A stretch of DNA of 39,028 nucleotides from Clostridia bacterium (GTDB lineage: Bacteria; Bacillota_A; Clostridia; UMGS1883), in assembly GCA_017467965.1 (NCBI GenBank), contig JAFUJZ010000033.1, forward strand, positions 1-39,028. Reading direction: 5' to 3'. Below the pieces are notes generated by a model. That model was not told the origin of the DNA. It ran no database searches and saw only the letters and a list, made by a program, of their open reading frames with translations. Position numbers and translations under genes: made by a program. Of the stretch, positions 17,577 through 26,111 are shown piece after piece (position 1 is the first letter of the stretch; every line of letters begins with the position of its first letter).

Positions 17577-17843
17577 TTGAAACTAATCAACATTGGGTTC
17601 GGGAACATGGTTTCTGACGGTAAAATTGTCAGCATTGTAAGTCCCGATTCTGCCCCTGTAAAAAGGCTTGTCAGGGACGCAGGCGAAAAAGGTATGCTGA
17701 TTGACGCGAGCTTCGGCAGAAAAACAAAAAGTGTAATCGTTGCTTCCTCGGGTCATGTTATATTGTCGGCATTAACTGCCGATGTTATATACGAACGTAA
17801 TGAGTCGGAGGAAAAGCAGACAATAATAATTGGTGAAGAATAG
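17577..17843 (+). CDS. remA: RemA-like DNA-binding regulator (DUF370)
   Basis: An 88-residue protein matching RemA/YlzA, a DNA-binding activator of matrix and osmoprotection genes in Bacillus. Family features are KLINIGFGNMV at the start, IVSIVSPDSAPVKRLVRDA and GMLIDASFGRKTKSVIVASSGHVILSAL. The start codon is TTG at 17577, preceded by AAGGATGTGGTGAG. It lies between yicC and gmk, exactly as in Bacillus. The regulated genes cannot be inferred here. It is intact and of usual size. Confidence 0.9.
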   Translation: MKLINIGFGNMVSDGKIVSIVSPDSAPVKRLVRDAGEKGMLIDASFGRKTKSVIVASSGHVILSALTADVIYERNESEEKQTIIIGEE

Positions 17844-17853
17844 GAAGTGCGCT

Positions 17854-18468
17854 ATGAGAAAAGGAACATTGCTTGTACTCTCAGGCCCTTCGGGTTCTGG
17901 TAAAGGAACACTTGTTAAGGAATATACCGATAAATACGAAGACGTATTTGTTTCGGTTTCTGCAACAACCAGAAACCCACGAGAAGGCGAAAGATACGGC
18001 GTTAACTACTTTTTCCTTACTGTAGAGGAATTTAAAAAGAAAATCGAAGAAAACGGTTTTCTGGAATATGCACAGTTTTGTGAAAACTATTACGGCACAC
18101 CCCGTGAAAGTGTGGAAAAAAAGCTTAATGAAGGCATGGACGTAATACTTGAAATTGACGTGCAGGGAGCTTTTCAGGTAAAAGAAAACTGTCCCGATGC
18201 GGTTTTAGTGTTTACAATTCCCCCGTCATATGAAATTTTGCGTCAAAGACTTATCGGTAGAGGCACAGAGAGCATGGAGGTTATCGAAAAGCGTCTTAAT
18301 GCAGCTGTTGAAGAGTTCCGTCAGGCGGAAAAATATGACTATATCATCATAAACGACAAAATTGAAACTGCAGCAGAAGAGCTCAGAGCAATTTTTGTAT
18401 CAGAAAAATGCAGAATGAAAAATAATCAAGAATTTACAAAAGGAGTTTTGAACAATGTTATATCCTGA
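17854..18468 (+). CDS. gmk: Guanylate kinase
   Basis: A 204-residue enzyme that phosphorylates GMP to GDP. The P-loop LSGPSGSGKGT is at ~9-19, followed by SVSATTRNPREGERYGVNYFF, YAQFCENYYGTPRESVE and ILEIDVQGAFQV. The frame starts at a GTG at 17830, but ATG 17854 follows AGGAAG and gives the standard N-terminus. The last ~15 residues (after SEKCRMKNNQ) are beyond the normal fold, and their codons overlap the rpoZ start by 14 bases, so translation of the two is probably coupled. Confidence 0.95.
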   Translation: MRKGTLLVLSGPSGSGKGTLVKEYTDKYEDVFVSVSATTRNPREGERYGVNYFFLTVEEFKKKIEENGFLEYAQFCENYYGTPRESVEKKLNEGMDVILEIDVQGAFQVKENCPDAVLVFTIPPSYEILRQRLIGRGTESMEVIEKRLNAAVEEFRQAEKYDYIIINDKIETAAEELRAIFVSEKCRMKNNQEFTKGVLNNVIS

Positions 18469-18631
18469 AATTGCTAAACTTATGGAAGGCATGCCCTCCC
18501 GCTACTCTCTTGTTATCGTAACCGCTAAGAGAGCCCGTCAGCTTGCTGAAAGCGAAAACCCCGTAACAGATAAGCATGTTAGCGTGGCCATTAGTGAAAT
18601 AAGTGAAGGTAAGGTTAAGATAAAGAAGTAA
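18455..18631 (+). CDS. rpoZ: RNA polymerase omega subunit (58 residues)
   Basis: A 58-residue ORF beginning MLYPEIAKLMEGMPSRYSLV and continuing IVTAKRARQLAE, the conserved omega core that clamps the beta' subunit. It ends ISEISEGKVKIKK. The ribosome-binding site AAAGGAG lies 11 bases before the ATG. It overlaps the end of gmk and precedes coaBC, the standard gmk-rpoZ-coaBC order. It is somewhat shorter than the Bacillus protein but retains the key helix, and it is easily missed because of its size. Confidence 0.94.
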   Translation: MLYPEIAKLMEGMPSRYSLVIVTAKRARQLAESENPVTDKHVSVAISEISEGKVKIKK

Positions 18632-18679
18632 ATTTTGAGAACCAATCGTTATTACACTCAATAAAAAGGAGTCAGTACT

Positions 18680-19867
18680 ATGCTTAAGGGGAAAAATATT
18701 GTACTTGGTGTAACAGGCGGAATTGCCGCATATAAAGCATGTGATATAGCCTCAAGGCTTGTCAAGCTGGGCGCAGACGTACATGTAATCATGACAAAAG
18801 CTGCCTGTGAATTTGTTGCGCCTTTGACCTTTAAGACATTGACGGGAAACAAGGTGCACACCTCAGTTTTTGACGAAAACGACACAGGTGTGCCCCATAT
18901 AGACCTGGCGCAGGGAGCAGATTTGCTCCTTGTTGCACCGGCAACGGCAAATTTTATAGCTAAAGCCGCAAACGGGATTGCAGACGACATGCTTTCCACA
19001 ACTATTCTGGCGGCAAGTAATAAGAAAATAATTATTTCCCCCGCTATGAACAGTCATATGTACGAAAACAAAGCCGTACAGGACAATCTTAAAACGCTCA
19101 TGGGCAGGGGTTTTGTCGTAATTAAGCCCGATTCGGGTCGCCTTGCCTGCGGGGCAGAAGGTATCGGCAAATTGCCCGATCCATGCGATATTGTTGAAAG
19201 AGTTGTAAGTGAGTTATGCTTTAAAAAGAATCTTGTGGGCAAGAGAGTGCTTATTACGGCAGGCCCCACAAGAGAAAAAATTGACCCCGTAAGGTATATT
19301 ACAAATCATTCCACAGGCAAAATGGGTTATGCCCTTGCCCGTGTTGCAAAGGCAAAGGGTGCATCAGTTACCCTTGTTACAGGCAAAACAAATATTAAAA
19401 AACCTCTCGGCGTTGACGTTATTGAAATTGTCAGCGCAAAGGATATGTTCCGCGAGGTGACAGAAAGGTATCAGGATACCGATATCGTCATCAAGGCGGC
19501 GGCTGTAGCTGATTTTAAGCCTAAGAACGTAAGCGACAGCAAAACAAAAAAAGACAATGCAAATCTTTGCATTGAACTTGAAAAAACAGATGATATATTG
19601 AAACATCTCGGACAAAAAAAGGACAAGCAGATACTTGTAGGTTTTTGTATGGAAACCGAAAATCTGATTGAAAACGCACAAAAGAAGCTTCAGAGTAAAA
19701 ATCTTGATATGATTTGTGCAAATTCCTTAAATGTACCGGGTGCAGGGTTTGCTTTTGACACAAATGTGTTGACACTTATCGAAAAGGACGGAAAAGTGAC
19801 TGAACTTCCTATAGACACAAAAGAAAATCTTGCAGCAATAATACTTGATAAAATAAGTGAAATGTGA
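18680..19867 (+). CDS. coaBC: Bifunctional phosphopantothenoylcysteine decarboxylase / phosphopantothenate-cysteine ligase
   Basis: A 395-residue bifunctional coenzyme A enzyme. The N-terminal CoaC flavoprotein domain (~1-175) has VLGVTGGIAAYKACDIA, APATANFIAKAANGIADD and the PAMNSHMYEN motif. The C-terminal CoaB domain (~185-395) has VLITAGPTREKIDPVRYITN, HSTGKMGYALA and KAAAVADFKPKN. The start follows AAAAAGGAG. The stop overlaps the upstream end of the frame of the next gene. It sits in the conserved gmk-rpoZ-coaBC-priA string, from which the following foldase gene is a departure. Confidence 0.96.
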   Translation: MLKGKNIVLGVTGGIAAYKACDIASRLVKLGADVHVIMTKAACEFVAPLTFKTLTGNKVHTSVFDENDTGVPHIDLAQGADLLLVAPATANFIAKAANGIADDMLSTTILAASNKKIIISPAMNSHMYENKAVQDNLKTLMGRGFVVIKPDSGRLACGAEGIGKLPDPCDIVERVVSELCFKKNLVGKRVLITAGPTREKIDPVRYITNHSTGKMGYALARVAKAKGASVTLVTGKTNIKKPLGVDVIEIVSAKDMFREVTERYQDTDIVIKAAAVADFKPKNVSDSKTKKDNANLCIELEKTDDILKHLGQKKDKQILVGFCMETENLIENAQKKLQSKNLDMICANSLNVPGAGFAFDTNVLTLIEKDGKVTELPIDTKENLAAIILDKISEM

Positions 19868-19878
19868 AAGGAAAGCCT

Positions 19879-21333
19879 ATGAAAAAGATAATAAGTAGCA
19901 TTCTTGCAGGCGTAATGATGCTCTCCGCAATCCCTGCAATGGCAAATGATATAAATATAACAATCGATAACGAAGTATTTATCCCCAAGAATGCTTTGGG
20001 AGAAGAGGTTTACCCCTTTATTGAAAACGGGTCTACATATCTGCCTGTGAGAGCAATGGGTGAGGCAGTAGGGAAGGAAGTGGCTTTCGATGCTGAAAAC
20101 TATGCAGTTTATATTGGCATTAAGCCCATGGCACAGGACGTTGAAAAAATGCCTGTTGCAATGGTAGGAGACAGAGTTTTCTACGAGGAAGACCTTGCTT
20201 TTTACGGCACTTTGGAAAACATGATTATTGCGGTAAAGCTCAAAGCTCTTGCCGAAAGCATGTTTACACAAAGTGAAATTGAAAGCAGAATGAGCATGGT
20301 ATATGCTTTCATGACACCCCAGCAGCTCGAATCCTTTGGTGATGACGAATATTCGCTTAATGAATATATTGAGGTTTTGGCATATACTGGCCTTATTTCC
20401 TCTAAGGTTGAAGTTGATGATTCTTTCTACAACGACTATGCAACAGTTAAACATATTCTTGTCGAAGACGAAATCGTTGCAAAGGAAATCCTTGAAAAAA
20501 TTGGAAATGGTGAGGATTTTGCTGCACTTATTGAAGAATATAACCAAGACCCCGGTCAGACGAAGGATTCAAGATATACATTCACATACGGTGAAATGGT
20601 AGAAGAGTTTGAAAAGGCGGCATTTGAGCTTGAAGAGGGTCAGTACACAAAAGAAGCTGTAAAAACTTCTTATGGCTATCATATTATTACAAGACTGCCT
20701 CTTGACAAAAACAGTGTAAATGTTGAAGGCTACAAGCTTGCTGTCATTGAAAAAATGATGGAAAACGTAGAGGTTACAAAGGCTGTTGAAATCAAGCGCG
20801 AAGGCGACTACGCAGTGCTTGAGGGCTTTACTGTTACAACAGATGACCTCGCTGTTCTTGGTGGAACAGGTACACCCTACAACCAGACATATGAGCTTTT
20901 GGAAAGCCTTGTCATGATAAAGAAGTATTTTGATTCGGAAAATATTCTTACAGATGAAGAAAAAGCTGAAATCGCAGTTAGCGCGGAAGAGTATCTCGCT
21001 GAGGCGAAAAGCTCGGGCAATATAGAAAAGGACAAGTTTTTTGCAGAGCTTATAGGTTATTATTCGGTATTCTTTACAAAGCTTTATATGGGCGAAATCC
21101 CCGAGGATTTTGACCAAAAGAGCGAACAGATTGAAGTTGACAGCAATCGTATAAAGAGCATCAGAGTATTTGTTGACGGAAATCTCATTGTTCCCGGTGA
21201 TGTTAACAATAACTTTGTTGAACCAAAGAACATTGAAGGTACGGTATATGTGCCCGTAAGAGCTATTGTTGAAGCTCTCGGAATGAAGGCAGACTGGGAT
21301 AACGATACAAGAACAGTTGTAATCACAAAATAA
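19879..21333 (+). CDS. Secreted PrsA-like peptidyl-prolyl isomerase with two copper-amine-oxidase-N-like domains
   Basis: A 484-residue exported protein. The signal peptide MKKIISSILAGVMML...AMA is of type I, with no lipobox, unlike Bacillus PrsA. Residues ~28-85 form a copper-amine-oxidase N-domain-like (stalk) unit with STYLPVRAMGEAVG. A SurA/PrsA-like helical region follows, then a parvulin domain (~193-275) with VKHILV, GEDFAALIEEYNQDPG, GEMVEEFEKAAFELEEGQ and YGYHII, keeping the two histidines and the Met/Phe pocket. Residues ~420-484 are a second stalk domain (GTVYVPVRAIVEALGMKADWDN). It probably folds exported proteins at the envelope. An upstream ATG at 19864 is less likely than ATG 19879, which follows AAAGGAAAG. 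It is inserted between coaBC and priA. Confidence 0.88.
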   Translation: MKKIISSILAGVMMLSAIPAMANDINITIDNEVFIPKNALGEEVYPFIENGSTYLPVRAMGEAVGKEVAFDAENYAVYIGIKPMAQDVEKMPVAMVGDRVFYEEDLAFYGTLENMIIAVKLKALAESMFTQSEIESRMSMVYAFMTPQQLESFGDDEYSLNEYIEVLAYTGLISSKVEVDDSFYNDYATVKHILVEDEIVAKEILEKIGNGEDFAALIEEYNQDPGQTKDSRYTFTYGEMVEEFEKAAFELEEGQYTKEAVKTSYGYHIITRLPLDKNSVNVEGYKLAVIEKMMENVEVTKAVEIKREGDYAVLEGFTVTTDDLAVLGGTGTPYNQTYELLESLVMIKKYFDSENILTDEEKAEIAVSAEEYLAEAKSSGNIEKDKFFAELIGYYSVFFTKLYMGEIPEDFDQKSEQIEVDSNRIKSIRVFVDGNLIVPGDVNNNFVEPKNIEGTVYVPVRAIVEALGMKADWDNDTRTVVITK

Positions 21334-21353
21334 AATTTTCATCGGAGGATTTT

Positions 21354-23786
21354 ATGTACGCAGAGGTATATATCAATACACCTCTACTTGGTCTTGACAA
21401 GCCGTATACGTATCTCATACCAAAAAAGCTAGAGGGCGACGCGGTAAAAGGCGTAAGAGTAAAGGTGCCTTTTGGTTTTAACGACAGGTTGACAGAGGGC
21501 ATTATAACAAATATTTGTGATAAGACCGAATATGAGGATGTTAAAGAAATAAAAAGCGTTACAGACAGCATGCCTCTTCTGAATGATAAGGATATTGTGC
21601 TTGTTTTCAGAATGCGTGATGACTATTATTGCACTTTTTACTCTGCGGCAAAGCTGCTTCTTCCGGTGGGCAGTGAACAAAAAAAGGAAGAATGGGTAAA
21701 TCTGAGCGGCAAGTATTCACCCCAGGAAATAGGTGACATGGTGAAGAAAAGTGCATTGCAGGAAAGACTTGTTATGCTGCTTACAAACGCGGCAGGCAGC
21801 ATGGAAATGACTGCAATACGTGCCGAAATGGGCAAAAATGCCCGCACTCAGGTAAATGCTCTTGTTAAAAAGGGTATTGCTACCGTAGAGATAAAAAGCA
21901 TACGCCGTGTGGGTGAGAAAAAGGTAAAGGTTGCATACCTTTCTTGCGAGGAAGATGCAAATATCCTAAGCAACGCCTTGGAAAAGAGAAGTCCCATGCA
22001 GGCGAAAATTGTTCGTTTTCTTTCTGACGGCGGAAAGTACACGGTATCGGATATTATATCCTCCTGCTCGTGCTCGCGTAACAGCATTGAAGCCTTGGAG
22101 ATAAAAGGCATTGTAAAAATCGAGGACGCACAGATTTTAAGATGCCCTGTTAATCATACAAATGAACGCACCGAAGCTTTTGACGCTACAGAAGAACAAA
22201 AAAAAGCAATAAACACAGTTTTGGATGACCCTTACGGAGTTTATCTTATACATGGCGTAACAGGCAGTGGTAAAACCGAGGTTTACATGCAGCTTGTTGA
22301 TTCTGTTATAAAAAAGGGTAAGCAGGCAATTGTTTTGGTGCCTGAAATTTCCCTTACACCGCAGATTACTGACAGGTTTTATAAAAGATTTGGACCTTTG
22401 GTTGCGGTTATACATTCGGCACTTTCTTTAGGCGAAAGATATGACGAATACAAAAGGATAGCATCAGGTGATGCGAAGGTTGTTGTAGGTGCGAGAAGTG
22501 CCGTTTTTGCCCCTTGTAAAAATTTGGGGATTATAATAGTGGACGAAGAACATGAGTATTCCTATAAGTCCGAAACAACACCCAAGTATCATGCTATAGA
22601 AATTGCAAAAATGCGTGCAGAGAGCTATAACTGCCCTGTGGTGCTTGCATCGGCAACACCGTCGGCAGAAAGCTATTACAAAGCAAGAAACGGAGAGTAT
22701 AAGCTTATTGAGCTGACAAAACGATTTAATAACAACCCCCTTCCCGAGGTTGAAATCGTGGACATGAGAAAAGAACTCAGCGAGGGCAACCGAATGGTTT
22801 TAAGCCGCAGTCTTGCGAAAAATATGTATGAAAACTTAAAAAAGAATGAACAAACCATTCTTTTTCTGAACAGACGCGGGTTTTCCACATTTGTGTCGTG
22901 TCGTGACTGCGGGTTTGTGTATATGTGCCCCCAGTGCAGCGTATCGCTTACGTACCATGCGTCAAATGATACATTGAACTGTCATATGTGCGGTCACAGG
23001 CAGAACAGAGACAGTCTGTGTCCAATCTGCGGCAGTAAAAAAATCCGTGATTTTGGTACAGGCACACAAAAAGCCGAAAAACAGATTAATGAGATTTTTC
23101 CTACTGCAAAAATCGTGAGAATGGATGCAGATACAACAGGGGGAAAAAACGGACACGAAAAGGTTTTGAGCGAATTTGAAAAAGAGGATTCGGATATTCT
23201 TTTGGGTACACAAATGGTATCTAAAGGACTTGATTTTCCCCGTGTTACGTTAGTTGGTGCATTAGCTGCCGATTCGTCACTTTTTTCGGACGATTTCCGT
23301 GCACAGGAAAGAACCTTTGCTCTTATAACCCAGGTATGCGGCAGAGCAGGCAGAGGCAACGAAACCGGCAGAGCAATAATACAGACGTATTCGCCCGACA
23401 ACAGGGTGCTTAATCTTGCAGCAAAGCAGGATTATAAAACCTTTTTTGAAGAGGAAATTGAATTCAGACGTGTTTTCGGCTATCCGCCCTTTGAACATAT
23501 TGTCAGCATTATCATAAGCGGTGAGGACGAGGAAAAATGCGACAAAAGTGCACAGGTGTGTCTTAGTGAGCTTAAAATTTCAGCGCCTATGCGCAATAGT
23601 GATATTATAATTTTCGGGCCTCATGACGCACCGATAAAAAAACTGCAGGGTCGCTACCGTAAAAGGATATGGTTCAAGACAAAGTCGGCTACAGATTTTA
23701 GTGCAGTTTTCAGAAAAATGCTTCAAGCAAAGCGACCCGATGGGGTACAGATAAGTATAGATATTGACCCGTACAGCATGAGTTGA
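21354..23786 (+). CDS. priA: Primosomal helicase PriA
   Basis: An 810-residue replication-restart helicase. The N-terminal DNA-binding domain begins AEVYINTPLLGLDKPYTYLIP. The helicase core has Walker A HGVTGSGKTEVYMQ (~301-314), LVPEISLTPQITDRF, the DEEH box in VDEEHEYSYKSE (~396) and ASATPSAESYYKA. The zinc-binding region (~517-562) has CRDCG, CPQCS, CHMCG and CPICG. The later motif GTQMVSKGLDFPRVTLVGAL and QVCGRAGRG complete it. The start follows CGGAGG. The stop codon lies inside a 14-bp perfect palindrome. Confidence 0.96.
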   Translation: MYAEVYINTPLLGLDKPYTYLIPKKLEGDAVKGVRVKVPFGFNDRLTEGIITNICDKTEYEDVKEIKSVTDSMPLLNDKDIVLVFRMRDDYYCTFYSAAKLLLPVGSEQKKEEWVNLSGKYSPQEIGDMVKKSALQERLVMLLTNAAGSMEMTAIRAEMGKNARTQVNALVKKGIATVEIKSIRRVGEKKVKVAYLSCEEDANILSNALEKRSPMQAKIVRFLSDGGKYTVSDIISSCSCSRNSIEALEIKGIVKIEDAQILRCPVNHTNERTEAFDATEEQKKAINTVLDDPYGVYLIHGVTGSGKTEVYMQLVDSVIKKGKQAIVLVPEISLTPQITDRFYKRFGPLVAVIHSALSLGERYDEYKRIASGDAKVVVGARSAVFAPCKNLGIIIVDEEHEYSYKSETTPKYHAIEIAKMRAESYNCPVVLASATPSAESYYKARNGEYKLIELTKRFNNNPLPEVEIVDMRKELSEGNRMVLSRSLAKNMYENLKKNEQTILFLNRRGFSTFVSCRDCGFVYMCPQCSVSLTYHASNDTLNCHMCGHRQNRDSLCPICGSKKIRDFGTGTQKAEKQINEIFPTAKIVRMDADTTGGKNGHEKVLSEFEKEDSDILLGTQMVSKGLDFPRVTLVGALAADSSLFSDDFRAQERTFALITQVCGRAGRGNETGRAIIQTYSPDNRVLNLAAKQDYKTFFEEEIEFRRVFGYPPFEHIVSIIISGEDEEKCDKSAQVCLSELKISAPMRNSDIIIFGPHDAPIKKLQGRYRKRIWFKTKSATDFSAVFRKMLQAKRPDGVQISIDIDPYSMS

Positions 23787-23807
23787 AAGCTCTGCTTTCA
23801 ACTCATG
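23777..23807. repeat. Perfect 14-bp hairpin across the priA stop codon
   Basis: CATGAGTTGAAAGC, loop TCT, then GCTTTCAACTCATG. The priA TGA (23784-23786) lies in the left arm, so the last codons of the gene form half of the palindrome. No T-run follows, so it is not a classic terminator; it could stabilise the mRNA 3' end or be a short mobile palindrome. Confidence 0.85.
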
Positions 23808-23826
23808 TGAAGGAAAAAGTAATGTG

Positions 23827-23848
23827 AGAATTTTGCTTGCGAAATTCT
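23827..23848. repeat. Second hairpin between priA and def
   Basis: AGAATTTTGC pairs with GCGAAATTCT (one T-G wobble) around TT. It lies just before the def ribosome-binding site AAAAAAAGGAG. Together with the hairpin at 23777-23807 it fills the 80-base gap. Confidence 0.7.
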
Positions 23849-23866
23849 TAAAAAAAGGAGATAAAT

Positions 23867-24334
23867 ATGGCTATAAGAGAAATACGAAAAGAAGGCGACC
23901 CTTGTCTTACAAAGGTTTGCAGAAAAGTTGAAAAATTTGATGAAAGATTGCATATACTTTTAGACGATATGAAAGAAACACTTACTCTTTCTCAGGGGGT
24001 AGGTCTTGCGGCACCTCAGGTGGGCATACTTAAGAGAGTTTTTGTAATCGATACTCCCGACAGAGGTATGGTTGAATTTGTAAACCCTGTTATTGTAACT
24101 ACCGAGGGTAGCTATATTGATGCGGAGGGTTGTCTCAGTCTTCCGGGCAAAGTTGGCAGCGTTGAAAGACCTATGAAAACCACCGTCAAAGCCTTTGACC
24201 GCGACGGTAACGAATTTGAATACACCGGCGAAGAGCTGTATTCAAAATGTATCTGTCACGAAAATGACCACCTTGACGGTATTTTGTATGCGTCAAAGGT
24301 AATAGAGTGGCTAGACATGGAAGACGAGGATTAA
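23867..24334 (+). CDS. def: Peptide deformylase
   Basis: A 155-residue deformylase removing the formyl group from nascent N-terminal methionine. All three metal-site motifs are present: GVGLAAPQVG (~44-53), EGCLSLPG (~88-95) and HENDHLDG (~132-139, the HExxH metal ligands). Length is typical of the short type. The start follows AAAAAAAGGAG. It is upstream of fmt, with which it functionally pairs, but here the two are separated by 142 bases carrying a palindromic element. Confidence 0.96.
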   Translation: MAIREIRKEGDPCLTKVCRKVEKFDERLHILLDDMKETLTLSQGVGLAAPQVGILKRVFVIDTPDRGMVEFVNPVIVTTEGSYIDAEGCLSLPGKVGSVERPMKTTVKAFDRDGNEFEYTGEELYSKCICHENDHLDGILYASKVIEWLDMEDED

Positions 24335-24342
24335 GCGAAATC

Positions 24343-24422
24343 TTTCATCATCTTGCGCCGTTAGGCTCGATTGCATACACATAGTATGCGGCACTCGCCT
24401 AACAACACAATCTGATAAAATC
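24343..24422. repeat. Palindromic intergenic element between def and fmt
   Basis: Nested inverted repeats: GTTAGGC (24360-24366) with GCCTAAC (24397-24403), inside which GCATAC (24373-24378) pairs with GTATGC (24384-24389). Imperfect outer arms (TTTCATCA and TGATAAAA) extend the symmetry to about 80 bases. This cruciform-like layout suits a small non-autonomous insertion element. There is no T-run adjacent. The remainder of the gap to 24476 shows only the fmt ribosome-binding site ACAGGAGTG. Confidence 0.55.
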
Positions 24423-24476
24423 TCTCACTTAATCAATTGCTCTGATTACTTGGTACGACAGGAGTGAAAAAATAAT

Positions 24477-25409
24477 ATGAAAATAATGTTTATGGGCACG
24501 CCGGATTTTGCGGCGGTAAGCCTTAAAGAACTTATAGATGCAGGTTACGACGTAAGAGGCGTTGTGTCACAGCCCGATAAACCCAAGGGAAGAGGCATGA
24601 ATATTGAGCCCACACCCGTAAAAAAGGTGGCAATGGAATATAATGTGCCCACTTTGCAACCCGAAAGCCTCAAAAACGGTGAACTGATGCCATTTTTGGA
24701 GGAGGTTGACCCCGATATTATAATAGTTGTGGCATACGGCAAAATCTTGCCCGAGTATGTTTTAAACTTCCCCAAATACGGTTGCGTGAACGGTCATGCG
24801 TCAATACTTCCCGAGTATCGCGGTGCGGCACCTATTCAAAGAGTTATTATAGACGGCAAAACCGAAACAGGCGTAACTGCAATGTATATGGAAAAGGGTC
24901 TTGATACGGGTAATATTATACTTGTTGATAAAATAAAAATAGAAGATAATGACACTGCGGAAACTCTTCATGATAAGCTTGCCGTAGTTGGTGCAAACGT
25001 TCTTATCAAGACTATTGAACGTTTTAAAGCAGGTGATTTTTCCTCAACAAAGCAGGATGACGCAAAAGCAACCTATGCAAAAATGCTTACAAAAGCAGAG
25101 GGCGAAATCGACTGGAACAAATCATCATTTGATGTTTACAATCTTATCCGCGGTATGGATTCGTGGCCAATGGCGTATACCTATTATATGGGCAAACGCT
25201 TTGTACCCTACGACTGCATAAAAACAGAAGGCAAAGGTGCACCCGGAGAAATAATAGAGGTTACAAAGGAAGGCATTACGGTTGCCGCGGCAGAGGGTGC
25301 TATTAAAATTGGCTCCGTTAAGTTTGACGGCAAAAAGAAAATGAGTGTAAAGGACTATCTTGTCGGTAATAAGATAGAAAAAGGTATTATTTTAGGAAAG
25401 AGTGAATGA
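24477..25409 (+). CDS. fmt: Methionyl-tRNA formyltransferase
   Basis: A 310-residue enzyme that formylates initiator Met-tRNA from 10-formyl-tetrahydrofolate. The catalytic domain starts MKIMFMGTPDFAAVSL and contains VSQPDKPKGRG, VAYGKILPEYVL and the core NGHASILPEYRGAAPIQR (~106-123), with GLDTGNIIL following. The C-terminal OB-like domain (~205-310) has RGMDSWPMAYTYYMGKR and ends with the KIGSVKFDGKKKMSVKDYL region. The start follows ACAGGAGTG. The yugP-like protease gene starts 3 bases after its stop. Confidence 0.96.
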   Translation: MKIMFMGTPDFAAVSLKELIDAGYDVRGVVSQPDKPKGRGMNIEPTPVKKVAMEYNVPTLQPESLKNGELMPFLEEVDPDIIIVVAYGKILPEYVLNFPKYGCVNGHASILPEYRGAAPIQRVIIDGKTETGVTAMYMEKGLDTGNIILVDKIKIEDNDTAETLHDKLAVVGANVLIKTIERFKAGDFSSTKQDDAKATYAKMLTKAEGEIDWNKSSFDVYNLIRGMDSWPMAYTYYMGKRFVPYDCIKTEGKGAPGEIIEVTKEGITVAAAEGAIKIGSVKFDGKKKMSVKDYLVGNKIEKGIILGKSE

Positions 25410-25412
25410 TTT

Positions 25413-26111
25413 ATGTATTTTGATATTTATTATCTTGTACTGGTATTACCTGCAGTTATTTTATCCTTGTGGGCACAATCAAAGGTTAATTCAAATTTCA
25501 AAAAGTATTCAAAGGTTTATACAATGCGCAACCTGACTGCGACTGATGCTGCAAGACAAATTCTTGATAGCCATGGCTTGCATCAGGTTAAAATCGAAGC
25601 AATCAGTGGCAATCTGACAGACCACTATGACCCCAAAGCAAACGTGATAAGACTTTCCGACTCTGTTCGCAATTCCACTTCTGTTGCGGCGGTCGGCGTT
25701 GCGGCACACGAGGCAGGTCATGCAGTACAGCATGCTGAGGGCTATGCTCCCATAAAAATCCGCAACTCCTTGGTGCCTGTTGCAAACATCGGCTCAAAGC
25801 TTGCTATTCCGCTTATCATTATCGGATTTTTGCTTATGGGTGGCGAAAGTATTTTCGGCGATACTTGCGTATGGGCAGGTATTATACTTTTCTCGGCGGC
25901 AGTACTTTTCCAGGTTGTGACATTGCCCGTTGAGTTCGATGCTTCCAACCGTGCTATCAAGGTGCTTAGCGAGGAAGGCTATATCTACGGTGAGGAAACA
26001 AAACACGTTAAAAAAGTGCTTGGTGCGGCAGCGCTTACTTACGTTGCAGCAGCTGCTACAAGTATTGCTCAGCTTTTGAGATTGATTCTTATTGCAAGGG
26101 ATAGAGACTAA
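25413..26111 (+). CDS. yugP: YugP-type membrane zinc metallopeptidase
   Basis: A 232-residue membrane protein of the neutral zinc metallopeptidase 2 family. The first helix (DIYYLVLVLPAVILSLWAQ, ~3-21) is followed by a soluble segment and the zinc motif AAHEAGHAVQHAEGY (~97-111). Further hydrophobic helices lie at ~125-180 and near the C-terminus. LPVEFDASNRAIKVL is a conserved family segment. Its physiological substrate is not known. It lies between fmt and rsmB with almost no spacing (3 bases before, 1-base overlap after), so it is part of this operon, unlike in Bacillus. Confidence 0.88.
   Translation: MYFDIYYLVLVLPAVILSLWAQSKVNSNFKKYSKVYTMRNLTATDAARQILDSHGLHQVKIEAISGNLTDHYDPKANVIRLSDSVRNSTSVAAVGVAAHEAGHAVQHAEGYAPIKIRNSLVPVANIGSKLAIPLIIIGFLLMGGESIFGDTCVWAGIILFSAAVLFQVVTLPVEFDASNRAIKVLSEEGYIYGEETKHVKKVLGAAALTYVAAAATSIAQLLRLILIARDRD

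Noticed and set aside
19690..21342. Two minus-strand ORFs (285 and 257 codons) opposite coaBC and the PrsA-like gene
   Set aside because: Their translations are Cys/Phe/Asn-rich shadows of sense codons with no family resemblance, and they oppose intact genes with good starts.
23777..23848. Hairpins between priA and def as a Rho-independent terminator
   Set aside because: Neither hairpin is followed by a T-run; the second is followed by a run of A and the def ribosome-binding site.
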